DNA of 64,000 bases from Thauera sp. K11 (GCF_002354895.1 NZ_CP023439.1:1488001-1552000), one strand, 5' to 3'; shown: positions 9,165-18,138, numbered from the stretch's first letter. The notes: generated by a model from the letters alone, not told the origin. Made by a program: numbers and translations.

Positions 9165-10604
9165 ATGATGTCGTGCGACGCGCGCCAGATCCTGCCGCGC
9201 CTGATCCCGCTTGCCGCCGCACTGCTGGTGGGGTGTGCCGCGCAAGCGCCGGTTGCCCGCCCGCCCGGGCCCGAATTGCCCGCGAAGTGGCGGCACGACG
9301 CACAGTCGGCACCGCCGGCGGCGAAGGAACCTACCCGTGGCTGGTGGCGGACCTTCGGCAGCGGCGAACTCGATGCGCTGATCCGGACCGCGCAGGCACG
9401 CAGCCATGACGTGGCCGTCGCCGCGGCGCGCGTGCGGCAGGCCGAGGCAGACGCGCGCATGGCCGGCGCCGCGCTGCTGCCCATCGTGACTGCAGAGGCG
9501 CAGGCTCGCCGCGAAGGCCGTCTGGGAGGCAATGCCGGCATCGACGGCAAGCGCCATGGGGCAGGGGTGTCCGCAAGCTACGAGCCGGATTTCCACGGGA
9601 GGTATCGCGCCGGCCGCGACAGCGCACGGGCCATCCTGCAGGCTACGGCCTTCGAGCGGGACGAGGTCATGCTCACCGTGACGACAGGCGTGGCTCGCGC
9701 CTGGCTGGAGGCCGTGGCGCTGCGCGAGCGCATCGATATCGGCGAGCGGAATCTGCATGACGCCGAGCGTCTGCTCGCCCTGGTCGAATCGCGTGCCCGG
9801 GCAGGTGCGGCGACACCACTGGAACTGGCCCGCCAACGCGGGCTGGCGGCCGGTCAGCGGCGCGCATTGCTGGCCTTGCGCCAGCAGTCCGAGGATGCGC
9901 AGACGGCGGTAGGTGTGCTGCTGGGGCAGGCCGGCGGCATCGAGATCCGCACAGGCTCGTTGTCATCGCTGTCCGCGCCCCCTGTCCATGCGGGCCTGCC
10001 GTCCGAACTGCTCTCCCGCAGGCCCGACATCGCGCGGGCCGAAGCCCGGCTGGCAGCGGCCGATGCCGACGTGGCGGCGGCGCGCGCCGCCATGCTGCCG
10101 AGCCTGACGCTCGTCGCCGACCTCGGTTCCGGCGGCAACCGGCTGCGCCGCCTCTTCGACAATCCGGCATATGCCCTGGCGGCGGGCTTGGCCGCGCCGA
10201 TCTTCGATGGCGGCCGGCTCGCCGCCGGGCGCGATCTGGCGCTCGCGCGGCGGGAAGAACTGCTGGCGGCCTATCGCCAGGCTATCGTCGCCGCCTTTGC
10301 GGAGGCGGAGGTCGCGCTCGATGCCGCCGCCCGGCTCGACGGGCAGATTGCCGCCCAGGCCGAAGTGCTGGCCGAGGCGCAGCAGGCGCTGGCGCTGGCC
10401 GAGAGCCGCTACCGCGCCGGCGCCGAGGCCCTGCTGGGCCTGCTCGATGCGCAGCGCACGGTGCATGCGGCGCAGGACGAGGCGGTGCAGCTCAGACAGG
10501 GGCGACTGCAGGCGGCGGTCGATCTGTTCAAGGCATTCGGCGGTGGCTGGCGGATCGAGTCCGGCCACGGCGGCACAGAAGCCACATCGTCGCCGGCCTC
10601 GTGA
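9165..10604 (+). CDS. NodT-family outer-membrane efflux lipoprotein
   Basis: A 479-residue TolC-like channel. The signal peptide ends in a lipobox (AALLVGCAAQ), so the mature protein should carry a lipid anchor on its N-terminal cysteine. Two repeats of the outer-membrane efflux domain follow, with alpha-helical, Q/A/R-rich segments and the conserved GLPSELLSRRPDIARAEARL phrase that starts the second repeat. The start (ATG 9165 or 9168) lies two or five bases after the macB-type stop, with GAGG from the end of that gene as a short ribosome site. It closes the tripartite pump operon. Confidence 0.92.
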   Translation: MMSCDARQILPRLIPLAAALLVGCAAQAPVARPPGPELPAKWRHDAQSAPPAAKEPTRGWWRTFGSGELDALIRTAQARSHDVAVAAARVRQAEADARMAGAALLPIVTAEAQARREGRLGGNAGIDGKRHGAGVSASYEPDFHGRYRAGRDSARAILQATAFERDEVMLTVTTGVARAWLEAVALRERIDIGERNLHDAERLLALVESRARAGAATPLELARQRGLAAGQRRALLALRQQSEDAQTAVGVLLGQAGGIEIRTGSLSSLSAPPVHAGLPSELLSRRPDIARAEARLAAADADVAAARAAMLPSLTLVADLGSGGNRLRRLFDNPAYALAAGLAAPIFDGGRLAAGRDLALARREELLAAYRQAIVAAFAEAEVALDAAARLDGQIAAQAEVLAEAQQALALAESRYRAGAEALLGLLDAQRTVHAAQDEAVQLRQGRLQAAVDLFKAFGGGWRIESGHGGTEATSSPAS

Positions 10605-10820
10605 AGGACTCCGGCTTGCGGTCGCCGGACGAGGACGGGAGGCGATGTCGCGGTCCCTGCGGAACGCGCCCGAGCCTGGACGGATGCTGCGCCGCTGCAA
10701 GTCCGGCAAAAACTATCCACGCGCGGTGAAGTGCTCGAATTTCCCATGGACGGCCGGTTTTCGCGGGCGCCGCAGGCGCGGCGAGGTCAAGGGCACTCCC
10801 GGATGCGGCGGCTCTCAATG

Positions 10821-10845
10821 TATAATGCGAACAATTCTCGTTTGC
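10821..10845 (+). promoter_or_regulatory. Promoter -10 with overlapping Fur-box-like site
   Basis: A perfect TATAAT (10821-10826) is followed at once by GCGAACAATTCTCGTTTGC (10827-10845), which matches 15 of 19 positions of the Pseudomonas-type Fur box GCGAATGATTATCATTTGC and contains the inverted repeat TGCGAAC/GTTTGCA with one mismatch. It lies 44 bases before the sigma-factor start. A Fur repressor here would block the promoter when iron is plentiful. I saw no clear -35 hexamer. Confidence 0.65.
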
Positions 10846-10888
10846 AACATGCGTTTCGAGTGCGCCCAACCGTTGACAGGAGTGTGTC

Positions 10889-11404
10889 GTGTCCGCCGAA
10901 GCCGCCGTCCAACAGCAGGTCCATGCGTGGTATTCCGATCACCATGGATGGCTCAAGGCGTGGCTGTGCAGGACCCTGGGCTGCCCGCACCGTGCGGCCG
11001 ACGTGGCGCACAACACCTTTCTGCGCGTGATCGCGGGGCGCCATTCACTGGCCGACGTGCAGCAGCCGAGGGCCTGGCTGACCACCACCGCGAAGCGGCT
11101 CATCGTCGACGAGGTCCGCCGGGAACGGATCGAGCAGGCTTACCTGGCCGAACTGGCGGCGCTGGGCGAGGACGACTGGTCACCGTCGCCCGAGCAGATC
11201 CTCGCCGCAGTGCAGGCCCTCATGCAGTTGTGCTCGGTGCTGGAGAGCGTCTCGGCGAAGGCGCGCACGGCGTTCGTCCGCCATTACATCGACGGCGAGA
11301 CGCAGGCCGCCGTGGCGGACGAACTGGGGGTGTCGACGAAGATGATCCAGAAGTACCTCGTCCGGGTCCTCGTCGAGGTCCGCTGCATCGGGCTTGGTGC
11401 TTGA
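10889..11404 (+). CDS. fecI: FecI-like ECF sigma factor
   Basis: A 171-residue iron-starvation sigma factor. The sigma region 2 includes HRAADVAHNTFLRVIAG and the -10-binding part QQPRAWLTTTAKRLIVDEVRR. Region 4 carries the helix-turn-helix ETQAAVADELGVSTKMIQKYL. It should be activated through the downstream FecR and a signalling receptor, and direct transcription of the receptor gene at 12.8 kb. The start is GTG 10889 with AGGAG seven bases upstream. The Fur-like site in its promoter supports iron control. The FecR gene follows 23 bases later. Confidence 0.92.
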   Translation: MSAEAAVQQQVHAWYSDHHGWLKAWLCRTLGCPHRAADVAHNTFLRVIAGRHSLADVQQPRAWLTTTAKRLIVDEVRRERIEQAYLAELAALGEDDWSPSPEQILAAVQALMQLCSVLESVSAKARTAFVRHYIDGETQAAVADELGVSTKMIQKYLVRVLVEVRCIGLGA

Positions 11405-11427
11405 GACGGCGGCGTCCGGAGCCTCAC

Positions 11428-12522
11428 GTGTCGCCGTCCGCGGAACATCGTCCTCCAGCCTCCGCCGCCGCACCCGGGCATCTCTCTCCGGCGCAGGAGG
11501 CGGCTGCCCGTGAAGCCGCACAGTGGATCGTCTCCCTCGGTTCGGACGATCCGGAGGAGCGCCGCCGCGCCCGCGAGGGTTTCGCCGCGTGGAAGGCCGC
11601 GGACCCGCGGCACGCCGCCGCGGCGGCCGACATGGAGGCTTTTCTCGACCGCGCGCGTGGCCTGGTCGGCCAGGCGGGGGCGGGGTGCGACGAGGCCCCG
11701 CCTGCGGCGCGCGCGGCCCGCGCCACGCTCGCCGCGCTGGTCGGGCGCGGTGCAGGCGACGCGGCACGCAGGGCGCGGATGAAGCGCATCGGCGGCGTGC
11801 TGGGGCTGGCCGTGGCGGCTGCTGCCGTGCTGACCCTGGCCATGGGATCGCCGGCCGTGATGCTGGCCGACCTGCATACATCCGCCGGCGAGCGGCATCA
11901 CGAAATCCTGCTGGATGGCACCCGCCTCACCCTCTCCACCGCCACCGCCGCGAACTTTCGTGTCGATGGGCAGCGGCGGTGCGTCCGGCTTCTGCAAGGC
12001 GAGATCCATGTCGACGTGGCCAGGGACGAGGCGCATCCCTTCGTGGTGGAAACGCCCCACGGCCGGATCCGTGCTCTCGGGACGCGCTTCATCGTGCGCA
12101 ACGAGGCGGATGCCACCTTGCTGACCATGCTCGAATCCCGTACCGAAGTCAGTACGGCCGCCCCTGCACTCCGGCAGGCGGAAGGGGCGACGAGGACGGT
12201 CGGCGCGGGGCAGCAGGTGCGTCTGTCGAAGCGTGGTATCGAGACCGTGGGCGAGGTCGATTCCCGGCTGCAGGAAGAGGCTTTCATGCACCGCCGCCTG
12301 GTGGCGAACGACCGCCCGCTGCCCGACGTGCTGGACGAGCTGGGCCGCCATCGCGGCGGCCTCGTCCGCTACCGGCGCGGCGACGTCGAGGGTTTGCGGG
12401 TGACCGCGGTGCTGCCGCTCGACGATACCGACCAGGCCCTGCGCCTGCTGCTGGCGGAGTTCCCGCAGTTGAGGATGCGCACCCTCACGCCCTGGCTGGT
12501 CTTGATCGGCCCGCGCGGCTGA
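11428..12522 (+). CDS. fecR: FecR-like anti-sigma/regulatory protein
   Basis: A 364-residue single-pass inner-membrane regulator that links the receptor signalling domain to the sigma factor. The N-terminal cytoplasmic part (about residues 20-80) is the DUF4880-type region with the WKAADPRHAAAAADME motif. A membrane helix lies at 121-140. The periplasmic FecR domain follows, with HHEILLDGTRLTLSTATAANF and RIRALGTRFIVR, and a C-terminal region that contacts the receptor STN domain. The start is taken as GTG 11428 with GGAG ahead of it, 23 bases after the sigma-factor stop; no ATG is in frame near the domain start. Confidence 0.88.
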   Translation: MSPSAEHRPPASAAAPGHLSPAQEAAAREAAQWIVSLGSDDPEERRRAREGFAAWKAADPRHAAAAADMEAFLDRARGLVGQAGAGCDEAPPAARAARATLAALVGRGAGDAARRARMKRIGGVLGLAVAAAAVLTLAMGSPAVMLADLHTSAGERHHEILLDGTRLTLSTATAANFRVDGQRRCVRLLQGEIHVDVARDEAHPFVVETPHGRIRALGTRFIVRNEADATLLTMLESRTEVSTAAPALRQAEGATRTVGAGQQVRLSKRGIETVGEVDSRLQEEAFMHRRLVANDRPLPDVLDELGRHRGGLVRYRRGDVEGLRVTAVLPLDDTDQALRLLLAEFPQLRMRTLTPWLVLIGPRG

Positions 12523-12821
12523 CGGGGCCGTCCGCGAGGCGGCGCCGGTGCGTTTCCGGGTTCGCCGCGCCTTCCCCGCAGGGCGCGACGAATTTCTTCC
12601 GCGTGGCGGTTCCACTTTGCGCTTCTCGTTCGTCAAGGCACTTGAAGACGACGCATTCGCGCCGCGAACGCTCCCGGAACCTGCCCGCCACGCGCCCTTG
12701 CCGGCGCGGGACATCCGGCCTCGGGCCGTACCGGCCGGCGGCGGTGCGCGTCTGTAGAAGGCCAGCCCGTCCACCGGGCGGCCGGAACCGCCATCGCCTT
12801 TCATCGATACGAGGTCGAATC
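12523..12821 (+). other. Spacer between fecR and the second receptor gene
   Basis: A gene-free stretch of 299 bases. It must hold the ECF-dependent promoter of the receptor gene, but I could not recognise a -35/-10 pair with confidence, nor a Fur-like palindrome. A GAGGT ribosome site sits just before the receptor start. Confidence 0.5.
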
Positions 12822-15308
12822 ATGACGAATGCCCGCTTGGGCGCTCTTTGCCGTGCCCTGACGGCGCACCGCCTTGCCGCATCTTCCGGCAGGAGCATTG
12901 TTCCCAGACCCTTGGCCGTGCAACTGGCCCTCGTCGCGCTGGTGGCGGGCGGAGTCGTTCCGCAGGCTGCCGCGCAGGCGCAGCCCGGCGGGGCGCGGAC
13001 GGCCGTCGCCGCCGACGTCCCCGCGGGGCCGCTGGCCGAGGCGCTCAATCGCTTCGCGGTGCAGGCGGGCATTTCGCTGGCGGTGGATGCCGGCAAGCTG
13101 AAGGGGAAATCCTCTCGGGGCATCACGGGCAGCGTGACGGCGGAAGAGGGCCTGCAGAGGCTGCTCGCCGGCAGCGGATTCCGGCTCGGCCGCAATCCGG
13201 CGGGGTACGTGCTGGTTCCCGAATCCGCGCAGGAGCCCTCGTCCGACGGTACGGCCACGCTCCCAGCCGTGCGGGTGCACGCGACGGCTGGTGCGTGGCC
13301 CGACGAGCTGCCGGGGGTGTACGCGGGCGGCCAGGTTGCCAAGGGGGCCCGCCTGGGCGCGCTGGGCAACACGGACGTCATGGACACGCCGTTCAGCATC
13401 ACCAGCTACACCTCCGAAGTGATCCGGAACCAGCAGGCGAGCACGGTGGGGGAAGTGCTGGTCAACGATCCGTCGGTGCGTTTCACGACATCCAACGGCC
13501 ACATGTACGAGAACTTCCGGGTGCGGGGGTTCGACATCAACGCTTCCGAACTGGCGGTCAATGGCACTTTCGGGCTGGTGCCGGTCGGCCATGTGCCGAT
13601 CGAGTTCGTCGAGCGGGTCGAAATCCTGAAAGGGCCCAGCGCGCTGTTCAGCGGCATGGTGCCGGGTGGCGGCGTGGGCGGCGTGATCAACCTCGTTCCC
13701 AAGCGCGCGGGGGATGAGCCGCTCGCGCGCTTGTCGCTGGGCTACCGTTCCGAAGGCCAGTGGGGCGGCAGCATCGACGCGGGGCGGCGCTTGGGCGAGA
13801 ACAAGGCGGTGGGCGTGCGCGTCAACGCTTCCTACACCGACGGTGACACCGATCTGGACGGGCAGTCCAAGAGGCGGGAGTTCCTGTCGGTCGGCGCGGA
13901 CTACCGCAGCGACGCCCTCAAGGCGTCCGTCGATGCCTACCAGAGCAAGGAGTCCTACACCGGGGGCACGCCGGCGATGTACCAGTTCCGGGCCGCGCTG
14001 ACCGACATCCCGAAGGCGCCGGACCCCGACATCAACCTGTTCCGGGGGCTGTACGGCACCCTGGAAAGCTCGGGTGCGGTCTTCCGCGTGGAGTACGAAT
14101 TCAGTCCCCAGATATCTGCGTTCGCCAGCGCCGGGGTGATGAACCACGACTACTCCGGTTTCATCAACGGCACCCATGCCCGCCAGATCGCGGCCAACGG
14201 CAACTACAGCGCCTGGGCCTCCGGACAGCTCGGCTACAACGACAACGTGAGCGCCGAAGCAGGGCTGCGGGTGCGCTTCGAGAGGGGCGAGGTGGCGCAC
14301 CAGGTCGTCGTCCATGCATCCCGCCTCGACATGGAGGCGGGCTCGGGGGTGCTCATCGGGCCCACCTACACGTCGAACATCTACCATCCTTCGGTGCCCA
14401 TCGTCGGCCGGCTCCCCGCGCGCGCGGGCAAGACCAGCGAGACGACGCTGGCGAGCCTCGCCCTGGTGGATACGCTGTCCTTCATGGATGACGCGGTGCA
14501 ACTGACGCTGGGCGCGCGCAAGCAGGGCGTCGAGACCACCAATTTCAACAGCAACACCGGCGCGGTGACGGCGAAGTACGACAAGGACGCGCTGACGCCT
14601 GCGGTGGCGGTGCTGGTCAAGCCGTGGGGCCCGGCGCTGTCGCTGTACGCCAGTTATGTGCAGGGCCTCAGCCAGGGCGGAACGGTGACCGATGCCACCG
14701 CCACCAACTACCGGCACGTCTTCGCGCCCTACAAGACCGAGCAAAAGGAGATCGGCGCCAAGTGGGACGCCGGCAGCTTCGCCAACACGCTCGCGGCGTT
14801 CGAGCTTACCAAGCCGACCCTGGTGAAGATCGGCGACACCTACACCGACGAGGGCGAACAGCGCATCCGCGGCGTCGAATGGACCACCTTCGGAGCGCTG
14901 TCGCGGGACGTGCGCCTGCTGGGCGGCATCGCGCACACCCGCGGCACCCAGACCAAGACCGCGAACAACCTCTACAACGGCAAGGATGCGACCGCCGTGC
15001 CGCGCTGGCAGGCCAATCTCGGCCTGGAATGGGATACCCCGTGGCTTCCCGGCCTGACCCTGAGCGGACGGGTGATCGGTACCAGCAGCCAGTACATCAA
15101 CGCCGCGAATACCCAGCGCATTCCGGGCTGGAGCCAGGTCGATGTCGGCGTCCGGTACGGGACGAAGGTGGGCGGGCACGACGTGGCCCTGCGGCTCAAC
15201 GTCGCCAACCTGTTCGACCGGCACTACTGGTCCGGCAGCTTCAGCGAGAACTTCGCCACGCTGGGGCCGGCGCGCTCGGTCACCGCATCGGCGACGGTGG
15301 ATTTCTGA
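12822..15308 (+). CDS. Second TonB-dependent siderophore receptor with STN domain
   Basis: An 828-residue outer-membrane receptor and paralogue of the gene at 226; both share the plug phrase NTDVMDTPF/NKDVMDTPF and the sequence VEILKGPSALFSGM/VEVLKGPSALLNGM. Order: signal peptide ending near PQAAAQAQ, an STN domain (about residues 62-120, PAGPLAEALNRFAVQAGISL), a plug from about 165, a 22-strand-type barrel, and the terminal sequence ASATVDF. It stands directly behind a FecI/FecR pair, so it is probably both the ferric-siderophore importer and the surface sensor of that pair. Ligand unknown. Confidence 0.93.
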   Translation: MTNARLGALCRALTAHRLAASSGRSIVPRPLAVQLALVALVAGGVVPQAAAQAQPGGARTAVAADVPAGPLAEALNRFAVQAGISLAVDAGKLKGKSSRGITGSVTAEEGLQRLLAGSGFRLGRNPAGYVLVPESAQEPSSDGTATLPAVRVHATAGAWPDELPGVYAGGQVAKGARLGALGNTDVMDTPFSITSYTSEVIRNQQASTVGEVLVNDPSVRFTTSNGHMYENFRVRGFDINASELAVNGTFGLVPVGHVPIEFVERVEILKGPSALFSGMVPGGGVGGVINLVPKRAGDEPLARLSLGYRSEGQWGGSIDAGRRLGENKAVGVRVNASYTDGDTDLDGQSKRREFLSVGADYRSDALKASVDAYQSKESYTGGTPAMYQFRAALTDIPKAPDPDINLFRGLYGTLESSGAVFRVEYEFSPQISAFASAGVMNHDYSGFINGTHARQIAANGNYSAWASGQLGYNDNVSAEAGLRVRFERGEVAHQVVVHASRLDMEAGSGVLIGPTYTSNIYHPSVPIVGRLPARAGKTSETTLASLALVDTLSFMDDAVQLTLGARKQGVETTNFNSNTGAVTAKYDKDALTPAVAVLVKPWGPALSLYASYVQGLSQGGTVTDATATNYRHVFAPYKTEQKEIGAKWDAGSFANTLAAFELTKPTLVKIGDTYTDEGEQRIRGVEWTTFGALSRDVRLLGGIAHTRGTQTKTANNLYNGKDATAVPRWQANLGLEWDTPWLPGLTLSGRVIGTSSQYINAANTQRIPGWSQVDVGVRYGTKVGGHDVALRLNVANLFDRHYWSGSFSENFATLGPARSVTASATVDF

Positions 15309-15312
15309 CGTG

Positions 15313-15595
15313 ATGCGGATTCGCTGCCCGATCGTCGCGGGCCTGTGCATCCTCGCCGCCGGCCGCGCCGCGCTCGCCGCCGGACCCGCGGCAAGCGGGG
15401 AGGCGTGGGCCCCGGTGGTGCTGCCCGCCGTGCAACAGGCGGAAGTCCGTTCCGGGCGAAGCGGGCACCGCTATCGCATCTACGTGTCGGAGCCCGCCTC
15501 GCCGCCGCCTGCCGGCGGCCGGATGGTGACCGCGCGCCATCGGGTGGATGCCGGCCTCGAGCCGCGGCATGCAGTTCTTCCTGGCGCAGCCCTGA
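15313..15595 (+). pseudogene. Remnant of a siderophore-esterase-like alpha/beta hydrolase
   Basis: An open frame from 15313 runs to a stop at 15643-15645. Its first part looks real: a signal peptide (MRIRCPIVAGLCILAAGRAALA) and then VRSGRSGHRYRIYVSEPA, the typical N-terminus of periplasmic ferric-siderophore esterases. Where such enzymes continue with the YVLDGN strand and the catalytic domain, the sequence breaks off after PPPAGGRM. A tail in another frame (GMQFFLAQP, stop 15593-15595) looks like an esterase C-terminus. I read this as an internal deletion removing most of the enzyme, including the catalytic serine. A short novel secreted protein of 110 residues is possible but less likely. 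Confidence 0.6.
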
Positions 15596-15641
15596 TGCGG
15601 CCGGGGAATGTCGCGAACATTGCCGTGCGGGGCGCAGGCGC

Positions 15642-15935
15642 ATGACATCTTCCACTTTCGTCCCCCTCGGCCTGGCCGCCGCCTTCGCGGGCTGCGTGTG
15701 CATCTATCTGGCCTCGCCGAACCAGAACTGGCGCGACAGGCCCTGGCCCCGCGGGCCGTCGCGGGCGGCGGGCTGGCTGCTGCTGGCCGCGGGCCAGGTC
15801 GCCTTGCTGCAGTTCTTCCAGCCCGTGGCGGCGGTCTTCGCTTTCGTGGTCTGCCTGATGCTGTTCTTCGTGTCGTTGCCCTACGCGGCGGCCTTCCGGG
15901 TGAGGGAGAAGGCGAAGGGGAGGGCATCGGAATGA
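15642..15935 (+). CDS. Small membrane protein of siderophore-uptake modules (DUF3325-like)
   Basis: A 97-residue protein with three hydrophobic segments: one at the N-terminus (FVPLGLAAAFAGCVCIYLA), one around residues 42-58 and one around 62-85. The phrase YLASPNQNW is typical of small proteins found between the receptor and PepSY genes of such loci; the family label is uncertain. Its ATG overlaps the stop of the remnant frame before it, and its end overlaps the next start, so it belongs to the receptor operon. Function unknown. Confidence 0.75.
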   Translation: MTSSTFVPLGLAAAFAGCVCIYLASPNQNWRDRPWPRGPSRAAGWLLLAAGQVALLQFFQPVAAVFAFVVCLMLFFVSLPYAAAFRVREKAKGRASE

Positions 15936-16222
15936 ACGCGCGCAAACCCCCGGCCATCCGGCGCGACTGGCTGTCCAAGACCACCGCGGGCACGCTGCTG
16001 GGCCTGACGCTCGCCCTGGGGTGCAGCGGCCTCTTCGTCGTGTTCGGCCCCGACATGGCGGCCTCCATCGAGGCGCAACTGGCGATGTGGATGGTTCCGC
16101 CCATCTGGCTGGGCGTCTTGGGCGGCACGTTCTTCTTCCACAGCGGAATGCGCGCCTGGCTCTGGCTGGGCGGCGCGAACCTTCTCATCCTCGCGGTGCT
16201 GGCAGCGGCACGCGCATCCTGA
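15932..16222 (+). CDS. Small membrane protein of siderophore-uptake modules (DUF3649-like)
   Basis: A 96-residue protein with three hydrophobic helices and the conserved stretch QLAMWMVPPIWLGVLGGTFFFHSGMRAW (helix, PP turn, helix). Proteins of this type sit between receptor and PepSY genes in many proteobacteria and are labelled iron-uptake proteins without known mechanism; the exact family label is uncertain. It starts four bases before the previous stop and ends 17 bases before the PepSY gene. Confidence 0.75.
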   Translation: MNARKPPAIRRDWLSKTTAGTLLGLTLALGCSGLFVVFGPDMAASIEAQLAMWMVPPIWLGVLGGTFFFHSGMRAWLWLGGANLLILAVLAAARAS

Positions 16223-16239
16223 TCCTCGGCGGGCAACCC

Positions 16240-17934
16240 ATGCGTTCGGACATCATCCGCATCTACAAGGCCGTCCATACCTGGACCGGCATCATCACCG
16301 GCATGGCCCTGTTCATCGCGTTCTATGCCGGCGCGCTGACGGTCTTCCAGGAGCCGATCGCGCGCTGGGCGTCGCCGCCGGCCGAGGGCCGGGCGGTGCC
16401 GCTGCAGGATGCGCAGGCGCTCATCGTCGGCACGCTGCAGGCGCATCCCGAAGCCGCCCGCGACTTCACCATCCACCTGCGCGAGGCCGAGCACCTTCCC
16501 GCGCGGATGAGCTGGCGGGTGCGCGAGCAAGGCGCGGACGATCACGACGAAACGTCGGCCCGGCACTACGTCGCCTCGCTGGACGCCGGAGCCGGGGTGA
16601 AGGTCGAAGAGGCCCGCCCCTCTCAACTGTCCAAGTTCATCGACGTGCTGCACCGCGTCGTGGGCCTGCCGGTGGACAGCGACCCGAACCGCTGGATCAT
16701 GGGCGTGGTGGCGGCGCTCTACACGCTCGCCCTGGTGTCCGGCGTGATCGTGCTGCTGCCCTCGCTGGTGAAGGATTTCTTCGCCCTGCGCGTGGGCCGG
16801 AATCTGAAGCGCATGTGGCTCGACGCCCACAACGTGGTCGGCATCGTCAGCCTGCCGTTCCACCTGGTGATGGCGCTTACCGCCGTGGTGTTCGCCTTTC
16901 ACGACGGCATCTACTACCTGCAGGACAAGATGTTCCACGAGGGCAGGCTGGCCGGCAACTTCCAGGGCGGGCGGAGCGCCGCGGCGCCCCCATCGTCCCT
17001 GTCGCCCCCCGACCCGGCGACGATGCTGCCGCCCGCCGAACTGGTCGCCCGGGCGCAGGCCGTGTCGCCCGACTTCGAGCCCGAGACGCTGCAGTATCAG
17101 AACGTGATCGGTCCCCGCGCGGCGGTGCGCGTGTGGGGCAAGGACGCCGCGGCGCTGTCGCCGCGGGCGCTCGGCGGCTTCGTCGCGATCGACCCGTACA
17201 GCGGCCGCGTGCTCAGTACCGACTATCTGCCCGGGCGGCAGGATGGCGCGCACACGACCGTCAGCAGTTTCTTCGCGCTGCACATGGCTGCCTTCGGCGG
17301 CACGCCGGTGCAGTGGATGTATTTCGTGCTCGGCCTGGCGGGCGTCTGGCTGTTCTACAGCGGCAACCTGCTGTGGGTCGAGTCCCGCCGGCGCAAGGCT
17401 GCCCGCGGCGAAACCGGCATCCCCGCGCAGCGCCGCGACGTGCGCCTGATGGCCTCGGCCACCGTCGGCGTGTGCCTTGGCTGCATCTGCGGCATCTCGC
17501 TTACCATCGCCGCCGGCAAGTGGCTGCATGGCCACGTGGAGGACGTGAACGCATGGCACCGCTATATCTACTACGCGGTGTTCTTCTGCAGCATCGCCTG
17601 GGCATTTGCGCGCGGTGCGGCCGTCGCCTCGGTGCATCTGCTGCAGGCGGCGGCCGCCTGCACGCTGGCCATTCCACTGACGACCCTGCTGGCGTGGAGC
17701 GTCCCGTCGCTCGGCATGTGGGCGCACGGCAGTGCCGCCGCGCTGGGCGTGGATGCGACCGCGCTGGGCGGCGCCTTCTGCTTCGCGTGGATGGCGCGGG
17801 CCACCGCGCGCCGGGTGCGCTCGGGACCGCGGGACAGCGTGTGGTCGGCGCACGCGCAGGGGCCGGCCGTCGCGCCCGTGGCCGACGGTGCGGCCAGCCC
17901 CGGCCGCGCCGGCGTGGAGTCGGGGCCGGTCTGA
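16240..17934 (+). CDS. PepSY-associated transmembrane helix protein, second copy
   Basis: A 564-residue inner-membrane protein similar in plan to the one at 2816. It starts with IYKAVHTWTGIITGMALFIAFYAGALTVF, the usual first helix, has a helix pair flanking MWLDAHNVVGIVSLPFHLVMAL, a periplasmic PepSY region between, and four further helices near the C-terminus. It lacks a strong ribosome site but lies 17 bases after the preceding gene, so it is probably read from the receptor operon. Proposed role: periplasmic handling or reduction of siderophore iron. A hairpin ends the operon just beyond it. Confidence 0.87.
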   Translation: MRSDIIRIYKAVHTWTGIITGMALFIAFYAGALTVFQEPIARWASPPAEGRAVPLQDAQALIVGTLQAHPEAARDFTIHLREAEHLPARMSWRVREQGADDHDETSARHYVASLDAGAGVKVEEARPSQLSKFIDVLHRVVGLPVDSDPNRWIMGVVAALYTLALVSGVIVLLPSLVKDFFALRVGRNLKRMWLDAHNVVGIVSLPFHLVMALTAVVFAFHDGIYYLQDKMFHEGRLAGNFQGGRSAAAPPSSLSPPDPATMLPPAELVARAQAVSPDFEPETLQYQNVIGPRAAVRVWGKDAAALSPRALGGFVAIDPYSGRVLSTDYLPGRQDGAHTTVSSFFALHMAAFGGTPVQWMYFVLGLAGVWLFYSGNLLWVESRRRKAARGETGIPAQRRDVRLMASATVGVCLGCICGISLTIAAGKWLHGHVEDVNAWHRYIYYAVFFCSIAWAFARGAAVASVHLLQAAAACTLAIPLTTLLAWSVPSLGMWAHGSAAALGVDATALGGAFCFAWMARATARRVRSGPRDSVWSAHAQGPAVAPVADGAASPGRAGVESGPV

Positions 17935-17955
17935 CGCGGGCCGGCCGCCGGCGCG

Positions 17956-17977
17956 GCCGTCCGGATTTCCGGACGGC
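17956..17977 (+). terminator. Hairpin after the second iron module
   Basis: A perfect inverted repeat GCCGTCCGGA-TT-TCCGGACGGC begins 22 bases after the PepSY stop. There is no T-run behind it, so it may end transcription weakly or protect the transcript end. Confidence 0.55.
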
Positions 17978-18020
17978 GAAACCGGGCATCCGTTCGGGAT
18001 TTCGTGCCGCGGCCTCGAAA

Positions 18021-18033
18021 TGAAAAAATTTCA
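18021..18033 (+). promoter_or_regulatory. AT-rich palindrome upstream of the sigma-54 promoter
   Basis: TGAAAAAATTTCA is a perfect palindrome with a three-base centre, in an unusually AT-rich stretch (18018-18060) for this genome. It lies about 35-47 bases before the -24 element. It could be an upstream activator (DctD) or IHF site; the assignment is inference. Confidence 0.35.
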
Positions 18034-18067
18034 TATGTAAAAACAGATATTTGCAAACTGTCTCCGC

Positions 18068-18082
18068 TGGCACGCGACGTGC
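18068..18082 (+). promoter_or_regulatory. Sigma-54 (-24/-12) promoter
   Basis: TGGCACGCGACGTGC matches the sigma-54 consensus TGGCACG-N4-TTGC at all but one fixed position and keeps the essential GG and GC with correct spacing. Transcription would begin near 18094, leaving about 45 bases of leader before the aspartase start. The only sigma-54 activator visible in the window is the DctD-type protein at 23.6 kb. Confidence 0.75.
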
Positions 18083-18138
18083 GATGTCCTGGCAGCTCTT
18101 CCCGACCGCGGGGGGCTTCATACCAAAGGAGACAGACC

